Assembly (NCBI RefSeq): GCF_041909755.1
Contig: NZ_JAYRCW010000052.1
Span: forward strand, 1 to 19,082
Direction of reading: 5' to 3'
Origin: Sandaracinobacteroides sp041909755
Lineage (GTDB): Bacteria; Pseudomonadota; Alphaproteobacteria; Sphingomonadales; Sphingomonadaceae
DNA length: 19,082 nucleotides
The notes beneath the pieces were generated by a model. It was given only the letters and a program-made list of their open reading frames with translations. It was not told where the DNA came from and ran no database searches. How positions within the stretch are numbered: position 1 is the first letter of the stretch; each line of letters opens with the position of its first letter. Position numbers and translations under genes: made by a program. Shown here piece after piece: positions 1 to 7,041 of the stretch.

Positions 1-247
1 GAACCGGATATCCCTCCACCTGGATGACGCCTTTGCTTGTCCCGAACAGTCCGCGCGCGCTGGGTGCAGCAATGTGCATCTGCACCATCAACGCGACGCA
101 ATCCGACCGGTCGCCTTTAGGCTTGGTGGCGGTTTCACCAAAAAGCCCCCTTGCTGTAAAGGAGCCGTCGCCTTCCGGCGGATTGTTGCGCGCGCCTGTT
201 GCTCAAGCGCCACAGTATACGATTCGCCCGATGCTGCAGCGCAATGT
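1..247. other. Gap at left edge with no confident gene
   Basis: This stretch lies downstream of the DUF2093 gene and runs off the window. On the minus strand one frame is open from about 202 to the left edge. It has no ATG before 88 and no ribosome binding site before that ATG or the neighbouring TTG. The frame encodes ARGLFG twice (137-154 and 41-58). It could be the start of a gene continuing off the window, a decayed gene, or chance. A possible terminator for the DUF2093 gene lies inside it at 140-165, which argues against translation of the upper half. I call no CDS. Confidence 0.3.
140..165 (-). terminator. Possible intrinsic terminator of xseA-DUF2093
   Basis: Read on the minus strand, CUCCUU can pair with AAGGGG around a UACAGC loop, giving six pairs including one G-U. 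It is followed by GGC and then five U residues. It lies about 80 nt beyond the DUF2093 stop codon. The stem is short, so this is a weak call. Confidence 0.3.
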
Positions 248-466
248 TCAGATCAGGCCCTTTTCCCGCGCCTCGGCATAGCGGCCGGCGGCCGCCTCGG
301 CAGAGGCATAGGGCTCCTGCAGCTCGTGGCTCCAGTAGCGCAGCGCCTGCAGCGGGATCTTCTGCCCGGTCACGGCGCACAGCACATGGTCGCCGTCGGC
401 GATCACCTTGAAGCTGCCGGACAGATATCGAAGCCTTGCAGGCCGGCCGGCGGAAAAGTTCAACAT
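248..466 (-). CDS. DUF2093 domain-containing small protein
   Basis: This 72-residue protein begins MLNFSAGRPARLRYLSGSF and ends AREKGLI, and it matches my recollection of the DUF2093 family, a short conserved alphaproteobacterial protein of unknown function. It has the compact layout usual for the family: a basic/aromatic N-terminal half (RLRYLSGSF, VIADGDHVLCAVTG) and the segment ALRYWSHELQEPYASAE. It starts 11 nt after the stop of xseA on the same strand, so the two are very probably cotranscribed. Two cysteine-free ends and a single Cys in the middle give no sign of metal binding. No signal peptide or membrane segment is visible, so it should be cytoplasmic. The start is fixed by the ATG at 466. 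The longer open frame above it is only a shadow of xseA. Confidence 0.8.
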   Translation of the reverse strand: MLNFSAGRPARLRYLSGSFKVIADGDHVLCAVTGQKIPLQALRYWSHELQEPYASAEAAAGRYAEAREKGLI

Positions 467-477
467 GTTCGGATCCT

Positions 478-1896
478 TCAGAAAAGCTGGCCCTGCGGCC
501 CGCCGGGGGGCGGCTCCGCCGCCGGTTGGGAACGGGCCGTGGCAACGGTGGCAGGTCGCGCCACCACCTCGCCATCGGCAAAGACGATCCGCAGCTGCGG
601 CGCGGCCCCGGCGTCTGCCGCATGGCGGGCGATCGCGCCGTCCGGCAACCGCACCAGCGTGAACCCCCGCGCCAGCACCGATTGCGGCGACAGCCCCTCT
701 GCCAGCCGGAATCCGGCGGCCAGCGACGCCCGCGCGGCAGACAGCCGCGCCCTCAGCAGCGCCGGGTTTGGCGTCACCCGCGGGGAGGCGAGCAGCGCCC
801 GCTCCCGCGCCAGATGATGCGCCAGCAGCCGGGGCGTCAGCCGTCCGCCCGCCGCCGCCAGCCGCGCGCCCAGCAGGCGCGCCCGCGCCATCAGCGCCCT
901 CGGCAGCCGCTCGCCCGCGTCGTCCAGCCGCTGCCGCGCCAGCCCCGCGATCGCCTGAGGCCTCGGCAGCCGCGCCGCCATCGCCTGCAAACGCTCCGCC
1001 CTCAGCAGCCGCGTGCGCCGCTCCGCCCGCTGCGCCCGCAGCCCCAGGTCGGCCAGCGTCTCCAGCAGGTCCGCGCGCACCGGCACCGCCAGCTCCGCCG
1101 CAGCCGTCGGCGTCGGCGCCCGCAAGGCCGATGCGAAATCGATCAGCGTCGTGTCCGTCTCGTGGCCCACCGCCGAAATCAGCGGAATCCGGCTCGCCGC
1201 CGCCGCGCGCACCACGATTTCCTCGTTGAAGGCCATCAGGTCCTCGATCGATCCGCCGCCGCGCGCCACGATCAGCAGGTCGGGCCGCGCCCCGTCGGGC
1301 ATGGCGTTGAAGCCGTTGATCGCCGCCGCGATCCGCGCCGCCGCGCCATCCCCCTGCACCGGCACCGGCCACAGGCTCACCCGGCGCGGAAACCTGTCGC
1401 GCAGCCGGTGCAGGATGTCGCGGATCACCGCTCCCTGCGGCGAGGTGACGATCCCGATGTGCGCCGGCAGGAACGGCCGCTGCGGCTTGGCCGCGCGATC
1501 GAACAGCCCTTCCGCCTCCAGCCGCCGCCGCCGCTCCTCGATCTGCTTCAGCAGCGCGCCGACGCCCGCCACCTCCATCCGCTCCACCACCAGCTGATAG
1601 CGGGAGGATTTGGGATAGCCCGAAAGCTTGCCCGTCGCGATCACCTCCAGCCCGTCCTCCGGCCGGAAGCCCAGGCGCTGGAAATTGCCCTTCCACATCA
1701 CGCCGGCCAGCACGGCGTCGGCATCCTTCAGGTCGAAATAGGCATGGCCCGATCCATAGACCTTGAAGCCCGACAGCTCGCCCCGCACCCGGACCAGCGA
1801 GAACCGGTCCTCCAGCGTCCGGCGCACGCTCTGCGCCAGTTCGGAAACGGAAAATTCCGGAATGTTGGGCGCCTGCGAAGCCATGCCGAACGCCAT
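478..1896 (-). CDS. xseA: Exodeoxyribonuclease VII large subunit
   Basis: XseA is the catalytic subunit of exonuclease VII, which degrades single-stranded DNA from both ends in repair. The 472-residue protein has the family layout. An N-terminal OB-fold binds single-stranded DNA (about 10-110, with EFSVSEL and VRGELSGFK). A central catalytic domain carries TSPQGAVIRD (Asp160), ARGGGSIEDL (Arg212) and GHETDTTLIDF (His245, Asp248). A long Ala/Arg-rich C-terminal coiled-coil region follows, ending in the usual ARGFTLVR element. Family members usually have Asp at the position of Ala257 (here ASALRAPTPTAAAE), which is odd and is listed as a finding. The small subunit gene xseB is not in the window. 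ATG starts at 1896 and 1884 are both possible and neither has a strong ribosome binding site. It is divergent from purD across 72 nt. Confidence 0.95.
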   Translation of the reverse strand: MAFGMASQAPNIPEFSVSELAQSVRRTLEDRFSLVRVRGELSGFKVYGSGHAYFDLKDADAVLAGVMWKGNFQRLGFRPEDGLEVIATGKLSGYPKSSRYQLVVERMEVAGVGALLKQIEERRRRLEAEGLFDRAAKPQRPFLPAHIGIVTSPQGAVIRDILHRLRDRFPRRVSLWPVPVQGDGAAARIAAAINGFNAMPDGARPDLLIVARGGGSIEDLMAFNEEIVVRAAAASRIPLISAVGHETDTTLIDFASALRAPTPTAAAELAVPVRADLLETLADLGLRAQRAERRTRLLRAERLQAMAARLPRPQAIAGLARQRLDDAGERLPRALMARARLLGARLAAAGGRLTPRLLAHHLARERALLASPRVTPNPALLRARLSAARASLAAGFRLAEGLSPQSVLARGFTLVRLPDGAIARHAADAGAAPQLRIVFADGEVVARPATVATARSQPAAEPPPGGPQGQLF

Positions 1897-1968
1897 ACCG
1901 TCGCTTCGCGGCCACTTCAAATCCGCGCGCCCTTCCCTCTGTGGCGAACAGCGCCTAATCGGCGGCCC

Positions 1969-3258
1969 ATGTCCAGCACAGCCTTTCCCATCCTCCTCCT
2001 CGGCAGCGGCGGCCGCGAACATGCGCTTGCCCTGAAACTCGCCGCCTCGCCGCTCTGCAGCCGGCTGATCGCAGCGCCCGGCAACCCCGGCATCGCGCAG
2101 GTCGCGTCGCTCGCACCGGGGCTCGACATCCTCGATCCGGCCGCCGTCACCGCCTTCGCGCAGGCCGAAGGCGCCGGTCTCGTCGTCGTCGGGCCGGAAG
2201 GGCCGCTGGCCGCCGGCGTTTCCGATGCGCTCCGGGCAGCCGGCATTCCCGTCTTCGGCCCCAGCGCCGCCGCCGCCCGCCTCGAAGCCTCCAAGGCCTT
2301 CACCAAGCAGCTGTGCGACGAAGCCCATGTCCCCACGGCCCGCTACCGCCGCTTCGATGCGCTGGAACCGGCGCTGGCCTATTCGGCCGCCCATGCCCTG
2401 CCCGTCGTCGTGAAGGCCGACGGGCTGGCCGCGGGCAAGGGCGTCACCGTCGCCCTCACCCATGGCGAAGCCGAAGAGGCCCTCAGGGACCTGTTCGCCA
2501 GCCCCGGCGCCGAAGTGGTGATCGAAGAGTGCATGACGGGCGAGGAAGTCAGCTTCTTCGTGCTGGCCGACGGCAAGACCGCCCTGCCGCTGCTCGCCGC
2601 GCAGGATCACAAACGTGTAGGAGACGGCGATACGGGGCCCAACACCGGCGGCATGGGCGCCTATGCCCCGGCCCGGGTGTTCACCCCTGAACTGCAGGCC
2701 CGCACCATGGCCGAAATCATTCAGCCCACGCTGAACGCGATGGCCGCGCGCGGAACCCCCTTCACGGGGGTCCTGTTCGCCGGCCTGATGCTCACCGAAA
2801 CCGGCCCCAGGCTGATCGAATACAATGTCCGCTTCGGCGATCCCGAATGCCAGGTGCTGATGGCCCTCCTCGAAACGGATATGGCCGGGCTTCTGCTGGC
2901 AGCCGCCTGCGGAGAGCTCGCGGGCCGCGCCGCCACCTGGAAGCCCGGCACGGCGGCCGTCGTCGTCGTGGCCGCGCGCGGCTATCCCGGCACGCCCGCA
3001 AAGGGCGGCCTGATCTCCAATCTCGAAGCCGCCGAAGCCACCGGCGCGATGGTGCTGCACGCCGGCACCGCGCTCGATGCCCATGGCCGGCTGGTCAGCA
3101 GCGGCGGGCGGGTGCTGGGCGTCACCGCCGCCGGCCCCACGGTGGCCGAAGCCGTCGCCACGGCCTATGCGGCCGTCGAAAAGATCAGCTTTGCCGATGG
3201 CTTCTGTCGCCGCGATATCGGTTGGCGTGAAATCGCCCGCGAACGGGCAGACGGCTGA
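1969..3258 (+). CDS. purD: Phosphoribosylamine--glycine ligase (GARS)
   Basis: PurD joins glycine to 5-phosphoribosylamine using ATP to give glycinamide ribonucleotide, the second step of de novo purine synthesis, in the cytoplasm. The protein has 429 residues, the usual bacterial length. Seen in order: the N-domain signature LLLGSGGREHALALKL at the start, VVVGPEGPLAAG, the ATP-grasp segments VVKADGLAAGKGV and EVSFFVLADG, the glycine-rich PNTGGMGAYAP loop, and the metal/ATP-binding YNVRFGDPECQ. The C-terminal domain ends in ADGFCRRDIGWREI. The ATG at 1969 is right at the start of the conserved N-domain. A much longer frame open upstream is a shadow of antisense xseA. No strong Shine-Dalgarno is visible, so leaderless or weak initiation is possible. 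Confidence 0.97.
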   Translation: MSSTAFPILLLGSGGREHALALKLAASPLCSRLIAAPGNPGIAQVASLAPGLDILDPAAVTAFAQAEGAGLVVVGPEGPLAAGVSDALRAAGIPVFGPSAAAARLEASKAFTKQLCDEAHVPTARYRRFDALEPALAYSAAHALPVVVKADGLAAGKGVTVALTHGEAEEALRDLFASPGAEVVIEECMTGEEVSFFVLADGKTALPLLAAQDHKRVGDGDTGPNTGGMGAYAPARVFTPELQARTMAEIIQPTLNAMAARGTPFTGVLFAGLMLTETGPRLIEYNVRFGDPECQVLMALLETDMAGLLLAAACGELAGRAATWKPGTAAVVVVAARGYPGTPAKGGLISNLEAAEATGAMVLHAGTALDAHGRLVSSGGRVLGVTAAGPTVAEAVATAYAAVEKISFADGFCRRDIGWREIARERADG

Positions 3259-3293
3259 CCGCGAAGGCCAGCCGCCAAGGGAAGGATCAAGGG

Positions 3294-4376
3294 ATGGCGA
3301 GCCGCCAGGAACAGTTTTCGGGCACGACAGAGGTGCGCGAAGCCCACCGCTTCGACGAGGCCGCGCTCGAAGCCTGGATGCGCGACAATGTGCGCGACTA
3401 TCAGGGCCCGCTCGAAGTCCGGCAGTTCAAGGGCGGCCAGTCCAACCCCACCTACAAGCTGATCACCCCGAAGCGCTCCTATGTGCTGCGCCGCAAGCCG
3501 CCGGGGCTGCTCATCGCCTCGGCCCATGCCGTCGATCGGGAATATCGGGTGATCACCGCGCTCTTCGCGCAGGGCTTCCCCGTCGCGGAAACCTTCGGCC
3601 TTTGCACCGATGAATCCGTCATCGGCACCTGGTTCTACATCATGGATTGCGTCGAAGGCCGCATCATCTGGGACGGCACCTTCCCGGATGTCCCCACGTC
3701 CGAGCGGCGCAAATATTTCGACGCCATGAACGACACGATCGCCCAGCTGCACAGCATCGACCCGGTCGCCGCCGGCCTCGGCGACTTCGGCAAGCCCGGC
3801 AATTATTTCGCCCGCCAGATCGGCCGCTGGTCGAAACAGTATCTCGAGGACGAGGCTGCCGGCCGCGTGCCGGAGATGGACAAGCTGGTGGAATGGCTGC
3901 CCGCCAACATCCCGCCCGGCGACGAAAGCGCCGTCGTCCATGGCGATTACCGCTGCGACAACATGATCTTCCACCCGACAGAGCCGAAGGTTCTGGCGGT
4001 TCTCGATTGGGAGCTCAGCACGCTCGGCCACCCGCTGGCGGATTTCTCCTATCACCTGATGATGTACCGCATGCCGCCCACCGGCACGGTCGGCCTCACC
4101 GACGTCAACCTGTCCGAGATGAACATCCCGACCGAGCTGGAATATGTGGAGCGCTATTGCGCAACCGTCGGGCGGAACGTGTCCGATGTCACGGCGAACA
4201 TGGATTTCTACATTTCCTACAACATGTTCCGCCTCGCCGCGATCGTGCATGGCATCCGCGGCCGGGTGGTCAGGGGCACCGCCTCGAACGCGCATGCCAA
4301 GGCGATGTCGGCGACGGTCGAGCCGCTGGCGAAGCTGGCCTGGGAACAGGCGCTGAAGGCGGGCGCGAAGGGCTGA
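3294..4376 (+). CDS. APH-family phosphotransferase (ACAD10/11 kinase-like)
   Basis: This 360-residue protein has an aminoglycoside phosphotransferase / choline-kinase fold. Visible motifs: FKGGQSNPTYKL (about 45-56, nucleotide-binding loop region), YVLRRKPPG (Lys for ATP), the catalytic loop HGDYRCDN at 216-223 (Asp218, Asn223), and the metal-binding VLDWELSTLGHPLAD around 238. The sequence resembles the kinase domain of ACAD10/ACAD11. Those eukaryotic proteins phosphorylate 4-hydroxyacyl-CoAs so the hydroxyl can be removed. A role in fatty or hydroxy-acid breakdown is therefore more likely than antibiotic resistance, but the substrate cannot be read from sequence. No acyl-CoA dehydrogenase lies alongside. 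A good ribosome binding site (AAGGGAAGGA, 3277-3286) precedes the ATG. It sits 35 nt after purD and could be cotranscribed with it. Only 7 nt separate it from the convergent gene at 4384. Confidence 0.85.
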   Translation: MASRQEQFSGTTEVREAHRFDEAALEAWMRDNVRDYQGPLEVRQFKGGQSNPTYKLITPKRSYVLRRKPPGLLIASAHAVDREYRVITALFAQGFPVAETFGLCTDESVIGTWFYIMDCVEGRIIWDGTFPDVPTSERRKYFDAMNDTIAQLHSIDPVAAGLGDFGKPGNYFARQIGRWSKQYLEDEAAGRVPEMDKLVEWLPANIPPGDESAVVHGDYRCDNMIFHPTEPKVLAVLDWELSTLGHPLADFSYHLMMYRMPPTGTVGLTDVNLSEMNIPTELEYVERYCATVGRNVSDVTANMDFYISYNMFRLAAIVHGIRGRVVRGTASNAHAKAMSATVEPLAKLAWEQALKAGAKG

Positions 4377-4383
4377 ACCGCCC

Positions 4384-4770
4384 TCAGGCCGGGTCGTCCG
4401 GCCGCCTCACCTGCGGGTCGCGGACCAGTTCGCCGTCCAGCACGGCGCCGGGTCCGCGCATCCCGGGGTCGCGCTCCAGCTCGGCCCCCATGTCCCGCAG
4501 GCCGTCCACGGTGCGGCTGCCCATCCAGGCAAAGGCCAGGATCAGGCCCATGCCCATCAGCCAGAAGATGATCACCAGCCCCTGCGCCAGCCCGCCCGCC
4601 ATGGCGAGCCCGTCCGCCAGCCACTGGGTCCGGGCCAGGTCGATTTCCAGCCAGCGGCTCACCGTCGTCACCGCCGCGCCTCCCGCCCCGGCGATGCCGT
4701 GCAGCAGCCAGGCAAACAACGACCACAAGGCCGCCAGCAGCCCGAACAAGCCCCAGACAAGTCCCTTCAT
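4384..4770 (-). CDS. Small two-helix membrane protein, function unknown
   Basis: This 128-residue protein is not one I recognise. It has a hydrophobic N-terminal helix (LVWGLFGLLAALWSLFAWLLHGI, about 4-26) and a second membrane segment (about 60-84, GLVIIFWLMGMGLILAFAW). A charged tail without hydrophobic stretches follows (DMGAELERDPGMRGPG). Its ATG overlaps the stop codon of the CBS-domain membrane protein as ATGA, so the two are translationally coupled and it probably assists or accompanies that protein in the inner membrane. Its own stop is 7 nt from the stop of the convergent phosphotransferase gene, leaving no room for a dedicated terminator. Confidence 0.75.
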   Translation of the reverse strand: MKGLVWGLFGLLAALWSLFAWLLHGIAGAGGAAVTTVSRWLEIDLARTQWLADGLAMAGGLAQGLVIIFWLMGMGLILAFAWMGSRTVDGLRDMGAELERDPGMRGPGAVLDGELVRDPQVRRPDDPA

Positions 4771-6065
4771 GCCACCTCCACACGGGATACGATCAGCTTG
4801 TCGATCTTCCGCCCGTCCATGTCCACCACCTCGAAGCGCCAGCCGCGCGCGTTCACCGATTCACCCGTCGTCGGGATGTGCCGCAATTCGGCCAGCACAA
4901 GTCCGGCGACGGTCTGGTAATCCCGCTCATCGTCCAGCCTGAAATCCAGCCGCTCCGCCAGTTCGTCCGCCGCGACGCTGCCCGATACCAGCCAGCTGCC
5001 GTCCTCGCGCTGCACCAGCGCCGGATCGGTCTGGTCGTCCATGTCCGAACGGAACTCGCCCGCAATCGCCGCGAGCAGGTCGGCCGGCGTCACCACCCCT
5101 TCGAAATGGCCATATTCGTCGATCACCACCGCCATCGGCACCTCGGCGTCGCGCAGGGCGGCCAGCGCCGCGGTCGCTTCCGCCACGTCCGGCACCACGG
5201 GCGCCTTGCGCACCAGCCCGGGCAGCCCCAGCGGCTTGCCCTCCAGCAGGGCGGCCAGCGCATCCCGCGCCTGCACCACGCCCACAATCCGGTCGATGGA
5301 GCCTTCGCCCACCAGCAGCCGGCTGTGCGGCGTGGCGATCAGCCGCGCCCGCACCTCGGCCTCAGGCGCGTTCAGGTCCAGCCAGTCCACCTCGGGCCTC
5401 GGCGTCATCACCCCGCGCACCGGCCGGTCGGCCAGCCGCATGATGCCCGAGATCAGCTCCCGCTCCTTGCCCTCGATCACCCCGGCGACTTCGGCTTCCT
5501 GCACCACATGGCGCAGCTCCTCCTCCGTCACGCTGTTGTCCGCGTCCCGCCGGATCCCCATCAGCCGGAAAATGAATCCGGTGGAAGCGTCCAGCACCGA
5601 CACGAACGGCCCCGTCAGCCGGGTCACGAACTGCATCACCGGCGCCACGATCACCGCGATCCGTTCCGGCGCGCGCAGCGCCAGCTGCTTGGGCACCAGT
5701 TCGCCCACGATCAGCGACAGATAGGTCACCACCACGATCACCAGCACGAAACCGGCATTGCCCGACCAGCGCGGGGGCACCCCCAGCGATCCCAGCCAGT
5801 CCGCCGCAGGGCCCGCCAGGCTCGCGCCCGAATAGGCCCCGTTGGCGACGCCCACCAGCGTGATCCCGATCTGCACGGCAGACAGGAAGCGCCCCGGATT
5901 CTCCTGGAGGTTCAGCGCGGTTCGCGCGCCGCGCACATTCGCGCGCTCCATCACCGACAGCCGCGGCTTGCGCGCAGAGACAATCGCCAGCTCGGCGCCG
6001 GCAAAGAAGCCGTTCAGCGCAATCAACGCGAGGATGATCGCGACATCGGTCCAGGGAAAGGCCAT
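4767..6065 (-). CDS. Hemolysin-like DUF21/CBS/CorC_HlyC transporter-associated protein
   Basis: This inner-membrane protein of the CNNM/CorB-TlyC type, 432 residues from the chosen start, has three parts. The DUF21 membrane domain is at about 1-190 (ALIALNGFFAGAELAIVSARKPRL, TYLSLIVGELVPKQLAL, FGPF-type helices). A CBS-domain pair is at about 200-330 (MRLADRPVRGVMTPRPEVDWL and MAVVIDEYGHFEGVVT). A C-terminal CorC_HlyC domain follows (ERDYQTVAGLVLAELRHIPTTGE). Family members transport or regulate Mg2+/Co2+, and the 'hemolysin' name is historical. The start at 6065 (MAFPWTDVAIILAL) puts the first helix directly at the N-terminus. The frame stays open to an ATG at 6125, but the added 20 residues look non-membrane, and neither start has a clear ribosome binding site. 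The downstream small membrane gene overlaps it by ATGA. Confidence 0.9.
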   Translation of the reverse strand: MAFPWTDVAIILALIALNGFFAGAELAIVSARKPRLSVMERANVRGARTALNLQENPGRFLSAVQIGITLVGVANGAYSGASLAGPAADWLGSLGVPPRWSGNAGFVLVIVVVTYLSLIVGELVPKQLALRAPERIAVIVAPVMQFVTRLTGPFVSVLDASTGFIFRLMGIRRDADNSVTEEELRHVVQEAEVAGVIEGKERELISGIMRLADRPVRGVMTPRPEVDWLDLNAPEAEVRARLIATPHSRLLVGEGSIDRIVGVVQARDALAALLEGKPLGLPGLVRKAPVVPDVAEATAALAALRDAEVPMAVVIDEYGHFEGVVTPADLLAAIAGEFRSDMDDQTDPALVQREDGSWLVSGSVAADELAERLDFRLDDERDYQTVAGLVLAELRHIPTTGESVNARGWRFEVVDMDGRKIDKLIVSRVEVA

Positions 6066-6180
6066 GATCGGAGGGGTTATGCCGGTAGCCGCAGAATTTC
6101 TCAAGCCGGCCGGGCGGCCGTCCATTCGGGATAGTCAGCGGAACTTCAACGGTCTATTCAGCTTGTTGCCGGGGCAGGTC

Positions 6181-6201
6181 GCAGGCTGTCCGTCAGCCTG
6201 C
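6181..6201 (+). other. Hairpin in leader of ompA-like gene
   Basis: GCAGGCTG at 6181-6188 pairs perfectly with CAGCCTGC at 6194-6201 around a five-base loop. It lies 57 nt before the lipoprotein ATG. No T-tract follows, so it is not a terminator. It may be a structured mRNA leader. Confidence 0.4.
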
Positions 6202-6258
6202 CGCACAGCCAACCGGCTGAGCACAGGTCTTGACAACAGGGACTGAGGAGAGAGGCAA

Positions 6259-6951
6259 ATGGCCATCCCGGCACGCAGGCAGAAGTCGCAACTGATGATC
6301 GGCGGGGCGCTTGCCGCGCTTCTTCTCGTCACCGGCTGCACCACCGATCCCGTCACCGGACAGCAGACGATCACGCGCGGCGGCAAGGGCGCGCTCGCGG
6401 GCGGGTTGGGCGGCGCGCTGCTCGGCGGGCTCATCGGCGGCAACACCGGCGCGCTCATCGGCGCGGGCGTCGGCTCCATCGCGGGCGGCGGCATCGGCTC
6501 CTACATGGACAAGCAGGAACGCGAACTCCGCCAGGCCACCGCAGGCACCGAAATCCAGGTGGAACGCCAGGGCGACGAGATCAAGCTGACCTTCCCCGAC
6601 ACCATCACCTTCGATTTCAACTCCTATGTCGTCCGCCCGGAAATGCGCGGCCAGCTTCAGGAAGTGGCGAAGGTGCTGAACGCCTATCCGTCCACGGTCA
6701 TCGGCGTCTTCGGCCACACCGACAATGTCGGCTCGGCAGAGGTCAACCAGCGCCTGTCCGAACAGCGGGCGGGGGCAGTCGCCGGCACGCTCGAAAGCTT
6801 CGGCGTGGCGCGTGCCCGGATGCAGCCGCGCGGCTTCGGCTTCACCCAGCCGGTCGCCTCCAACGACACGCCGGAAGGCCGCGCCCAGAACCGGCGCGTG
6901 GAAATCCGCATCATCCCGGTCAGCCAGGAACAGATCCAGCAGGCACAATAG
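6259..6951 (+). CDS. OmpA-family lipoprotein with glycine zipper
   Basis: This outer-membrane lipoprotein anchors to peptidoglycan. The 230-residue precursor has a basic start, a hydrophobic stretch and a lipobox LVTGC with the lipidated Cys at 27. A glycine-zipper segment follows (about 41-82: GGKGALAGGLGGALLGGLIGG...AGGGIGSYMDKQ), then an OmpA C-terminal domain (about 105-220). The domain carries FDFNSYVVRPE, GHTDNVGSAEVNQRLSEQRA with Asp155, and the peptidoglycan-contact NRRVEI at 211-216. It resembles the YiaD/PAL-like group. The ribosome binding site is strong (GAGGAGAGAGG just before the ATG). It stands alone on the plus strand with an intrinsic terminator behind it, so it is probably a monocistronic, well-expressed envelope gene. 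The organism's main OmpA porin would lack this lipobox, so the gene should not be named ompA. Confidence 0.93.
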   Translation: MAIPARRQKSQLMIGGALAALLLVTGCTTDPVTGQQTITRGGKGALAGGLGGALLGGLIGGNTGALIGAGVGSIAGGGIGSYMDKQERELRQATAGTEIQVERQGDEIKLTFPDTITFDFNSYVVRPEMRGQLQEVAKVLNAYPSTVIGVFGHTDNVGSAEVNQRLSEQRAGAVAGTLESFGVARARMQPRGFGFTQPVASNDTPEGRAQNRRVEIRIIPVSQEQIQQAQ

Positions 6952-6966
6952 CCGTCTGGCACATCG

Positions 6967-6995
6967 AAGGGCGGGTTCCGGCCCCGCCCTTGTTT
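6967..6995 (+). terminator. Intrinsic terminator of the OmpA-like lipoprotein gene
   Basis: AAGGGCGGG (6967-6975) pairs with CCCGCCCTT (6983-6991) around a seven-base loop, followed by TGTTT. The hairpin begins 16 nt after the stop codon. The T-rich side faces the plus strand, so it serves the lipoprotein gene and not convergent pheT. Confidence 0.75.
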
Positions 6996-7041
6996 CCTGT
7001 CCAGGGGTCCGGCGGCTCAGCCGCCGGCCTCACCGTCCGGA

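Noticed and set aside
478..3084. 868-codon minus-strand frame running through purD into xseA, and the matching plus frame from 436 to 3258
   Set aside because: The extra parts are shadows of the opposite gene. The conserved starts are at 1896 for xseA and 1969 for purD.
3294..4376. Aminoglycoside resistance gene
   Set aside because: The fold is APH-like, but the motifs (LDWELSTLGHPLAD, HGDYRCDN) and overall sequence fit the ACAD10/11-type kinases of lipid metabolism better.
6230..6235. Perfect TTGACA before the OmpA-like lipoprotein gene
   Set aside because: The -10 position at the correct distance falls on the ribosome binding site and start codon and does not resemble TATAAT.
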